The position numbers were made by a program, and so were the translations under genes. A model generated the notes under the pieces. That model worked only from the letters and a program-made list of their open reading frames with translations. It searched no databases and was not told the DNA's origin. A stretch of 64,000 nt of DNA from Natronocella acetinitrilica (lineage in GTDB: Bacteria; Pseudomonadota; Gammaproteobacteria; Nitrococcales; Aquisalimonadaceae): the NCBI RefSeq assembly GCF_024170285.1, contig NZ_JALJXV010000007.1, positions 62,001-126,000 on the forward strand, written 5' to 3'. This document shows positions 57,429-64,000 of this stretch, piece after piece. The stretch's first letter is position 1. The number at the start of each line of letters is the position of its first letter.

Positions 57429-59054
57429 ATGGACACGCTTTTCGCCACGCTGACCGCCTTGGCCGTCAGCCTGGCGCTGATCCCGATGATGATCCGGTTG
57501 GCCCCCACCCTGGGCATGCTGGATCACCCCAACGCCCGAAAGATCCACCAGCAGCCCATCCCGAGAGTGGGCGGCTGGGGTATCTGTCTCGGTGCCGTTG
57601 CCGCCGTCCTGCTCTGGCTGCCCTACTCATCTGTAGCACTGGCCTTCCTGGTCGGTGCCCTGGTGCTGCTCGCCGGCGGGACCTGGGATGACAAGGGAGA
57701 GCTTCGGGCCTCCGTGAAACTGGCCATCCAGCTCGCGGCGGCCACCCCCGCTGTACTACTTGCCGGCCTCGCCATGGACCAGGCCCCACTGGTGGGCGAC
57801 TTCGTGCTTCACACCTGGGTGGCGATTCCGCTCACGGTGCTTGGGCTTGCCGCTTGCATCAACGCCAGCAACACCTCCGACGGGCTGGATGGGCTGGCAG
57901 CCGGTATCACGCTACTCAGCCTGCTGGGCCTGCTTTATCTCGGCTACAGGCTACAGAGCAGCGAAGTCCTGCTGTTGACCGCGGCAGCCATCGGCGGGCT
58001 GGCGGGCTTCCTGCGCTACAACACCTATCCTGCCACCATTTTCATGGGGGATTCGGGGAGTCAGTTTCTCGGCTTCGCGGTGGGGTTTCTCGGTCTTGCC
58101 GTGGTTCAGGCCCAACCGGGCCTGCTCTCGCCCTGGCTTTTGCTGCTACTCGTGGGGCTGCCGCCGGCGGACCTCTGCGTTGTCGCGCTTCGCAGGCTGC
58201 GTCGAGGCCAGCACCCATTTCATCCGGACAAGTCACATATTCACCATCGGCTGCTTGTCCTGGGATTCAGCCACTCCCAGGCTGTTGCTGCAATCTATAC
58301 GATCCAGGCGTCTTTCGTTTTCTTCGGTGTGGCGCTGGCTCCGTCACAGGCCTGGAAGATACTGCTGGTCTATGGCCTGCACCTGGTCCTGATTTACGGG
58401 TTCCTCCATCTTGCCGAACAGGCGATGAACGGACGTCAGCGCAATGCCGTTGAAAGTACCGACGTCACGGAGCGGCAGTTCCGGCCATTGCTGGTGTGGG
58501 CACCACGCATCGGGCTGGAGCTGACCGTCCCGCTTGTGCTGGTCACCTTCGCCACTTTGACGGCGCGCGTTCCACGGGATTTTGCTTTGCTGGCCGGTGT
58601 ACTCCTCATACCACTGCTGCCACGGCTGTTCCGACTTGGCAGCCCCGCGACTTTCATGACACGGATCCCGGTCTTCATGGTGACCGCGTCGGTGCTCTAC
58701 CTGTACACCGAAAACCGGCCGTTCGTGAGCGGCATCGCCCTGATGACCGAGATGGTAGGAATGCTCTGCATCGCGATTCTCGCCGTCCTCGCCGTGACCT
58801 ATAGCCCCATGCGGCGCGCTCGCGAGTTTCGCACCACCGCGCTGGACCTGCTTCTGGTCATTCTTGCAGCCCTCGCGTTTCTTGCGGTGCAGAGCGGCCC
58901 CCTGCAGATCAGCCCCCTGTTTCTGCTCTACGCACCGGTACTGCTCTACGGCTGTGAACTACTGTTGGTCGAGCGCCGTGATCGTCGTGAATGGCTAGTG
59001 CTGGCCGTGACGGTCGCCGCGCTGATCCTGCTTGGACGGGGGCTGCTACCATGA
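57429..59054 (+). CDS. WecA-like undecaprenyl-phosphate sugar-1-phosphate transferase
   Basis: 541 residues from the ATG at 57429; the GTG at 57390 lies upstream of the predicted transcription start. The MraY/WecA motifs are all present: DDKGE near 87-91, NTSDGLDGL near 148, FMGDSGSQ near 205, and HPDKSHIHHR near 263-272. It transfers a HexNAc-1-phosphate (or similar) to undecaprenyl phosphate, the first step of repeat-unit synthesis. The chain continues for about 200 residues with five or six more membrane helices beyond the usual length, an extension without a motif I know. It overlaps the heparinase-like gene by ATGA. Confidence 0.9.
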   Translation: MDTLFATLTALAVSLALIPMMIRLAPTLGMLDHPNARKIHQQPIPRVGGWGICLGAVAAVLLWLPYSSVALAFLVGALVLLAGGTWDDKGELRASVKLAIQLAAATPAVLLAGLAMDQAPLVGDFVLHTWVAIPLTVLGLAACINASNTSDGLDGLAAGITLLSLLGLLYLGYRLQSSEVLLLTAAAIGGLAGFLRYNTYPATIFMGDSGSQFLGFAVGFLGLAVVQAQPGLLSPWLLLLLVGLPPADLCVVALRRLRRGQHPFHPDKSHIHHRLLVLGFSHSQAVAAIYTIQASFVFFGVALAPSQAWKILLVYGLHLVLIYGFLHLAEQAMNGRQRNAVESTDVTERQFRPLLVWAPRIGLELTVPLVLVTFATLTARVPRDFALLAGVLLIPLLPRLFRLGSPATFMTRIPVFMVTASVLYLYTENRPFVSGIALMTEMVGMLCIAILAVLAVTYSPMRRAREFRTTALDLLLVILAALAFLAVQSGPLQISPLFLLYAPVLLYGCELLLVERRDRREWLVLAVTVAALILLGRGLLP

Positions 59055-60976
59055 GGTGGAACCCGGCTGGCCTTATCCCGCAGGCTGGCCTTGGCAGCCT
59101 GCTCTGGTATCTGCAGCGACTGCGCATGATGAGTGCCGGTGAACTGGGTTATCGACTCAGACAGCGCGGAACATTGCGACGACTGGAGGCCAGCTACCGC
59201 AGTCGCCCCAAGGGCAACCTGCTGAGAGAGTCTTTGCCGCTTTTCTGCTCGGCCACGGAACGGCAATTGCCCGCCATCCCCATCCACGGTGCGCGCCTGC
59301 GAAACCTGGGCCCCCGGTTACTGGCCGGTCACCTTGACGGCGCTCACCCGTGGCGCTGGCGCGACGAGACCGATGTCTGGCATCGAGCCCCGGACAGCGG
59401 ACGCATTTGGCCAAGAGGCTTTTTCGCCAATCTGCCTTACCGCCCGGGCAATGCCTATGGCGATATTCGCCTGCTCTGGGAACCGGCCCGGCTACAGCAT
59501 CTCGTGGACCTGGCGCTTTATGCAGACTCCATGTCACGCGACTTGCGCGGTCGCGCGGTGACAATGATCCGGGACCAACTGCTCAGTTGGGAGCGGGCCA
59601 ATCCGCCACTGGACGGACCCCACTACATCTCGGCCATGGAGTGCGGGCTGCGACTGATAGCTGTCTGTCATGTTCTGGACATCCTGCGACCGATGCTGCA
59701 GGCCGATGACCCCATTCGCAGTTGCATAGCCGGCATCGCCGAATCCCATGCGACCCTGATCGACCAACGGCTGTCGCTCTATTCATCCAGGGGCAACCAC
59801 ACCATGGCGGAGGCGGCCGCGCTCGTTTACGCCGGCGCTCTGTTTCCAGAGTTTTCCGAGGCAATCGACTGGCGGCAGACCGGTTTGCGTCTACTTGCTC
59901 AGGAAGCAGAACATCAGGTGCTGCCGGACGGCGGCGGCGCGGAACAGGCGATGAGCTACCATCAGGTGAATCTCGACCTGCTGGCGCTGGTTGACGCGCT
60001 TCTACGTCACAGACAAATGGCCTCGGAACCCCGCCTTGCCGCAGCTACCCATCGGGGTGACGCCTTTGTGCGCAGCATGACCCTGCCCGATGGCCGGCTG
60101 CCTGACATCGGCGACGGCGACCACGGCGTCGCCCTGGCACGGAGCATGTGCCGTCACCAGGCCAAGGCCCGGTCCAGGTCCTGCGGGATCCGCACCTATC
60201 CACACGCCGGCTACACCGTTGGCCGCACAGACGAACCCCGATCGCTCCAGTGGATACTGGACCACGGCCCACTGGGCATGCCGCCAGCCAATGGTCACGG
60301 ACATGCGGACGCGCTCTCCCTGCTGTTGAGTGTGGGTGAAACGCCGCTCTTCATCGACTCCGGCACCTTCCTCTATGGCGGCGATGCGCAATGGCGACGC
60401 TATTTCCGAGGCACTGCCGCGCACAATACGGTGGTGGTTGATGGCCACGATCAGGCACGACAGACCGGTGCCTTTCTCTGGTCGCAGCCGTATACATCCT
60501 GTCTGCTCAGTCGCATGCAGCACAGCGATGGTGGCGGTCGATTGCTCGCCATGCACACCGGCTACAAACGCCTCGGCGTCACCCATACCAGAGGTATGTG
60601 CTGGTCGCCGGACGGTTGGCTGCTGGTGCAGGACCAACTCACCGGTTCCGGGAGTCACGAAATCGCCCTGCATTGGCATACGCCCATCGCCGTCGAGCCC
60701 TTCACCCCGACAGGCCAGCGTCTCGCAATGCCAGCGTGCAAGGTGGTTATGGAAATACAGGGGGGGGACATGGCTTTGCATTGCGGCCAACTCGAGCCCC
60801 CACTCGGGTGGCTGTCACCGGAATACGGAACACGAGAGACCGTCAACACCATCCTCGTGTCTCATCGAGGCCCACTGCCCCATTGCTTCGCGACCCTGAT
60901 CCTCCTGGGTGAGGCACGGCCAAGCAGACATCAGACCGAGGAGTTTCTGCAATGGATGACCGAAACCACGGGCTAA
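59051..60976 (+). CDS. Heparinase II/III-family protein
   Basis: 641 residues from the ATG at 59051, overlapping the WecA-like stop as ATGA. The N-terminal part is a helical toroid (DIRLLWEPARLQHLVDLALY near 155; SSRGNHTMAEAAALVYAG near 243); the C-terminal part is the beta-sandwich heparinase II/III domain with NGHGHADALSLLLSVGETPL near 413 and TAAHNTVVVDGHDQAR near 460, both typical. There is no signal peptide, so it may act in the cytoplasm or be exported by another route. Members of this family are common in polysaccharide loci, where they may be lyases or epimerase-like enzymes. The WecB/TagA gene begins within its last codons. Confidence 0.85.
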   Translation: MRWNPAGLIPQAGLGSLLWYLQRLRMMSAGELGYRLRQRGTLRRLEASYRSRPKGNLLRESLPLFCSATERQLPAIPIHGARLRNLGPRLLAGHLDGAHPWRWRDETDVWHRAPDSGRIWPRGFFANLPYRPGNAYGDIRLLWEPARLQHLVDLALYADSMSRDLRGRAVTMIRDQLLSWERANPPLDGPHYISAMECGLRLIAVCHVLDILRPMLQADDPIRSCIAGIAESHATLIDQRLSLYSSRGNHTMAEAAALVYAGALFPEFSEAIDWRQTGLRLLAQEAEHQVLPDGGGAEQAMSYHQVNLDLLALVDALLRHRQMASEPRLAAATHRGDAFVRSMTLPDGRLPDIGDGDHGVALARSMCRHQAKARSRSCGIRTYPHAGYTVGRTDEPRSLQWILDHGPLGMPPANGHGHADALSLLLSVGETPLFIDSGTFLYGGDAQWRRYFRGTAAHNTVVVDGHDQARQTGAFLWSQPYTSCLLSRMQHSDGGGRLLAMHTGYKRLGVTHTRGMCWSPDGWLLVQDQLTGSGSHEIALHWHTPIAVEPFTPTGQRLAMPACKVVMEIQGGDMALHCGQLEPPLGWLSPEYGTRETVNTILVSHRGPLPHCFATLILLGEARPSRHQTEEFLQWMTETTG

Positions 60977-61737
60977 CACCACCACCACGCCATGAGGTTC
61001 TAGGCGTGCCCGTGCACATGGTAACGATGGACTCGGCCCTTGCCGAGGTGCGACGACTCCTGCTGACGCCAGGCGCGGACATGATCGTGGCCGCCAATCC
61101 GGAAAAGGTCGTTGCCGCGCGCCGCAACCCGGACCTACTGTCGGCGATCCGGGACGCGGCCCTGGTGATTCCGGATGGCATTGGCGTGGTTATCGCGGCT
61201 CGCCTGGCCGGGCAACAGGCGGTGGCTCGGGTCCCCGGCTCGGAGCTGATGCCGGCCCTGTGTGCTCTGGCTGCTGAGGAGGCAGTCCCGGTGTTCCTCT
61301 ATGGCGCACAACCCGCGGTCATAGAGACAACCATGAGTCTGCTCCAGGAGTCTTATCCGGGGTTGAAGATCGTTGGCCATCAACATGGCTTTCTGCCGGA
61401 ATCGGGCATGGAAGGCCTGCTTGACGCCATCAATCGATCGGGTGCGCAGATCCTTTTCGTCGGTCTCGGGAGTCCGCGGCAGGAGCTCTGGATGTCCCGC
61501 AATCGCCACCGTTTGTCCGGCGTCCGCGTCTGCCAGGGCGTGGGAGGAACATTCGACGCCATTTGCGGGCATCCTCGACGGGCACCCGACCTGATGCGGC
61601 GCCTCAACCTGGAATGGCTCTACCGCCTGGTTTCGCAGCCGGCACGCATCCACCGCCAACGGGCACTGCCACTGTTTGCAACGCAGGTTATCAGGGAGAC
61701 ACTGGTTCGACGGCGACGGGCTCGCTCACAAGGCTGA
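60952..61737 (+). CDS. WecB/TagA/CpsF-family glycosyltransferase
   Basis: 261 residues. Conserved blocks are MIVAANPEKVVAARRNP near 45, ALVIPDGIGVVIAARL near 75, RVPGSELMPALCALAAEE near 97, and the C-terminal LFVGLGSPRQELWM followed by VCQGVGGTFDAICGHPRRAP. These define the WecG/TagA/CpsF fold that transfers ManNAc, ManNAcA or a like sugar to a lipid-linked acceptor. With a WecC gene next door the sugar is most simply ManNAcA, giving a WecA-WecC-WecG-like start of the repeat. It overlaps the heparinase-like gene by 25 bases and ends three bases from a convergent gene. Confidence 0.88.
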   Translation: MDDRNHGLTPPPRHEVLGVPVHMVTMDSALAEVRRLLLTPGADMIVAANPEKVVAARRNPDLLSAIRDAALVIPDGIGVVIAARLAGQQAVARVPGSELMPALCALAAEEAVPVFLYGAQPAVIETTMSLLQESYPGLKIVGHQHGFLPESGMEGLLDAINRSGAQILFVGLGSPRQELWMSRNRHRLSGVRVCQGVGGTFDAICGHPRRAPDLMRRLNLEWLYRLVSQPARIHRQRALPLFATQVIRETLVRRRRARSQG

Positions 61738-61740
61738 CTC

Positions 61741-62757
61741 TCACGACGCCTCGCGACGGCGAACGGCCACCTGCTCGCCGTCCCGGTCCAGGGCGTCGGC
61801 AACACGGGCGAGCTGGGCTTCCAGCCCCGCCAGCCTCTCATCCAGTTTCGAGACAGCGTCTGCCAAAGAGGTGGGGTCGAGAACGGCCGGTGCGGTGGTG
61901 GTTCCCCGTGGCCTCTGTTCACCAATCTGGGTACGCCTTGCGTCATAGGGCTTCCAGCCCAACTCCTCAATGGTCTCCTGGAACAGGACTCCACGCAGGA
62001 ATCGCTTTCCGGCGAGCAATGCCCTCAGAAATGCACGATCACACAAAGTGTTGACGAGGCGCGGGATGCCCCCGGTATAGCGGTGAATGATCGGCCAGGC
62101 ATCATCGGCGATTAGCCGTTCCGGTTGCCGGCTGCCGGAAATGCCCAGGCGATGAAGCACGTACGCCGACACCTCTTCCACGGTCAGTCCGCTCAGGTGG
62201 AAGTGCAGTCGCACCCGCTGCCGAAGCTGCTCCATGCGAGGCGACTCCAGCACATCCCGCAGTTCGGGCTGCCCCATCAGGATGACGCTGATCAGCCCGA
62301 GCTTGTCGTACTCCAGGGCGGTCAGAAAGCGAATCTCTTCCAGTACTTCAAAAGACAGTGCCTGGGCCTCATCCACGCAAAGGATCACCAGCCGCCCCTG
62401 CAAGGCCAGCTTGCGCAGGGCCTGCGACAGCTCGATGGTCAATGTGACCTTGCTGTCGCTGCCCGGCGTGCCGGTGAGGCGCTGGTAGACAGCCTGCAGA
62501 AACTCGACGGGCGTGAGCTGGGTTTGCTCCAGATGCACCAGGACCGCGTCGCCGGCCTTGTCCTCGAGTATTTTCTTCATGAGCGTGGTCTTGCCAGCGC
62601 CCACGTCACCGGTGATCACGACCAGCCCGTCACGGGTCATCAGCGAATAGTCGACGTACGCGCGCGCCAGGGCATATCCGCTGCTGCGGTACAAATAGTC
62701 CGGATCCGGCGTCAGCCGGAACGGATAGTCGCTGAGACCAAAATGCTTCAGATACAT
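61741..62757 (-). CDS. AAA ATPase of the XrtA/ExeA type
   Basis: 338 residues. It starts MYLKHFGLSDYPFRLTPDPD, the diagnostic opening of ExeA-like and exosortase-linked ATPases, then Walker A GDVGAGKTT near 48-56 and Walker B LVILCVDEAQAL near 122-130. RVRLHFHLSGLTVEEVSAYV and GGIPRLVNTLCDRAFLRALL follow; residues ~290-330 include a likely coiled coil (LDERLAGLEAQLARVADALD). Such ATPases occur in exosortase-type exopolysaccharide loci. No exosortase gene is in this window; it may lie beyond the right edge. The gene converges on the WecB/TagA gene and follows WecC after 34 bases. Confidence 0.85.
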   Translation of the reverse strand: MYLKHFGLSDYPFRLTPDPDYLYRSSGYALARAYVDYSLMTRDGLVVITGDVGAGKTTLMKKILEDKAGDAVLVHLEQTQLTPVEFLQAVYQRLTGTPGSDSKVTLTIELSQALRKLALQGRLVILCVDEAQALSFEVLEEIRFLTALEYDKLGLISVILMGQPELRDVLESPRMEQLRQRVRLHFHLSGLTVEEVSAYVLHRLGISGSRQPERLIADDAWPIIHRYTGGIPRLVNTLCDRAFLRALLAGKRFLRGVLFQETIEELGWKPYDARRTQIGEQRPRGTTTAPAVLDPTSLADAVSKLDERLAGLEAQLARVADALDRDGEQVAVRRREAS

Positions 62758-62791
62758 CGCTCGGTTTCCCTCCCGTAAAAGTGCGCTGGGT

Positions 62792-64000
62792 TCATTGCCG
62801 CCAGAGCCCGCAGACGTTGATCAGGATCTTCTCCTGCAACCGGGCGAGCGGTATGCGCCGAAACTGTCGATGGGCCACCAGTGCGACGACAATATCGGCT
62901 TCCTCCATTGCCCGCTCCAGTGACACGAGTTCCACCCCGGACCCTGCCAGTGCGGGCGGCAGTTCGCCGATATTCGGCTCCACGGCAAGCACCCGGCCCG
63001 CGGCGTCCCTGGCCAGTCGGCGGGTGATGTCCAGCGCGGGGCTTTCCCGCAGATCGTCGATATCCGGTTTGTAGGCGAGGCCCAGACAGGCGATGACCGG
63101 ATCGCGCAGCCGCGCCGCCCGGGATTCCGTCCAGCGCACCACGAAATCCGGTTTTTCATCATTCAGTTCCCGGGCAGTCCGGATCAGGCGTGCCTGCTCC
63201 GGCGCGCTGTCGACGATGAACCACGGATCAACGGCAAGACAGTGCCCGCCAACACCGGGGCCGGGCATGAGAATGTTGACCCGGGGGTGACGATTGGCCA
63301 GTTCGATCAGTTCCCAGACGTCTACATCGAGATGATTGCAGACCATGGATAGCTCGTTGGCCAAGGCGATGTTGACGTCCCGAAACGTATTCTCGGTAAG
63401 CTTGGCCAGTTCCGCCGTCCGGCTGTTGGTGGTCAATACCTCCGCCGAGACGAACTCCCGATAGAAGTCTGCAGCCGCCTCCGTGGAGGCCTCGTCCACC
63501 CCACCGACGATGCGATCGTTGCCGACCAGTTCCCGCAGGATCTGGCCGGGTAGCACCCGTTCCGGACAATGCGCCACCAGAATGTCGGAAACCTGGTCAC
63601 TGATTGCGTAACGATTGGCCCTGGGCAGGCGCAGGTCGGTGCGCTCCTCCTCCAGCCAGCGGGCGACGCGCTCCGTGGTGCCCGGTGGGCTGGTGGACTC
63701 AAGTACCACCAGGTTGCCCTTGTCCAGGATGGGAGCAATGGCCCGGGCAGCGGACTCCACGCAGGAGAGATCCGGGCGATGCCCCTCCATGAAAGGCGTG
63801 GGCACGGCGATAATGAATATATCCGCCGGTTCAGGTGCAAGCGCGACGCGCAAACGCCCGCTTTGCACCGCCGATTTCACCAGGATGTCGAGCTCCGGTT
63901 CAGTGATGTGAATGCCGCCGGCGGCGACGGTCTCGACGACCTTTGAATTCACATCGACCCCAAGCACCTCAAAACCCTTGGTCGCCAGCAGGCTTGCTGT
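62792..64000 (-). CDS. wecC: UDP-N-acetyl-D-mannosamine dehydrogenase (cut by window edge)
   Basis: About 403 codons are visible and the frame is open to the last base, so the N terminus with the first glycines of the NAD site is missing. The visible part begins TASLLATKGFEVLGVDVN, then NSKVVETVAAGGIHITEPEL, VLESTSPPGTTERVA and the catalytic-region PGPGVGGHCLAVDPWFIV with its cysteine-adjacent loop (CLGLAYKPDIDDLRESPA near the end). This is WecC, which oxidises UDP-ManNAc to UDP-ManNAcA in two NAD-dependent steps. A matching WecB/WecG-type transferase gene lies 1 kb away. The GTG at 63967 is internal. Confidence 0.9.
   Translation of the reverse strand, partial: TASLLATKGFEVLGVDVNSKVVETVAAGGIHITEPELDILVKSAVQSGRLRVALAPEPADIFIIAVPTPFMEGHRPDLSCVESAARAIAPILDKGNLVVLESTSPPGTTERVARWLEEERTDLRLPRANRYAISDQVSDILVAHCPERVLPGQILRELVGNDRIVGGVDEASTEAAADFYREFVSAEVLTTNSRTAELAKLTENTFRDVNIALANELSMVCNHLDVDVWELIELANRHPRVNILMPGPGVGGHCLAVDPWFIVDSAPEQARLIRTARELNDEKPDFVVRWTESRAARLRDPVIACLGLAYKPDIDDLRESPALDITRRLARDAAGRVLAVEPNIGELPPALAGSGVELVSLERAMEEADIVVALVAHRQFRRIPLARLQEKILINVCGLWRQ

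Noticed and set aside
1-64000. CRISPR arrays, rRNA, tRNA, phage genes
   Set aside because: No regularly spaced repeats, no tRNA-like or rRNA-like stretches, and no integrase, capsid or transposase-like products were seen.

Overview
The window is a high-GC stretch of a gammaproteobacterial chromosome. Two Na+/H+ antiporters of different families (one cut by the left edge, one NhaC-type), a PQQ-type sugar dehydrogenase paired with a c4-like cytochrome, and the overall codon and GC style suggest a salt- or alkali-tolerant relative of the Ectothiorhodospiraceae. That placement is an inference; no rRNA or tRNA gene is present to confirm it.

Layout. Bases 1-12300 hold housekeeping and membrane genes: antiporter, sugar dehydrogenase plus cytochrome, membrane alpha/beta hydrolase, NhaC, a sulfatase-fold membrane protein, and an operon of RDD protein, two PH-domain proteins and 3-hydroxyacyl-CoA dehydrogenase. 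A Crp/Fnr-family regulator (11507-12292) ends this part. From 12474 to the right edge lies one very large exopolysaccharide locus of nearly 40 genes. It has export parts (Wza-like lipoprotein, beta-barrel, Wzz-like protein, separate tyrosine-kinase-like ATPase), a WecA-like priming transferase, a WecB/TagA-like transferase, WecC, two Wzx-type flippases, an O-antigen ligase/polymerase-type protein, about six GT4 and two GT2 glycosyltransferases, a GT39 enzyme, a pyruvyl transferase, two CapK-type adenylating enzymes, three CelD/FemAB-like acyltransferases, three lyase-like proteins and a pair of membrane-associated oxidoreductase subunits. It also holds a compact carrier-protein module (dehydratase-ketoreductase fusion, FkbH-like HAD protein, acyl carrier protein, hexapeptide acyltransferase) that looks like a substituent-making line feeding the polymer.

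Regulation. Reading the non-coding gaps shows one 16-bp dyad, TGTNCGNNNNCGNACA, six times: before the Crp/Fnr gene itself and before the main transcription units of the polysaccharide locus (25259, 29407, 37082 with one mismatch, 43586, 57347). At the last five, a TANNNT -10 hexamer sits so that the dyad centre is at -41.5 (once -42.5), the class II activator position of Crp/Fnr proteins. Three of the gaps are divergent and have such a -10 on both sides. The simplest reading is that the local Crp/Fnr protein controls itself and the whole locus. The predicted transcription starts also help choose several translation starts.

Mobile DNA. A 261-bp element without coding capacity (50044-50304) has 31-bp terminal inverted repeats, two internal hairpin arms and a CTAG duplication. 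It has inserted into what was a 14-base overlap between a GT39 gene and a heparinase-like gene. Its terminal repeat now supplies the heparinase-like gene with a ribosome binding site and an ATG in the correct frame.

All functions are from sequence reading alone; no database search was possible.
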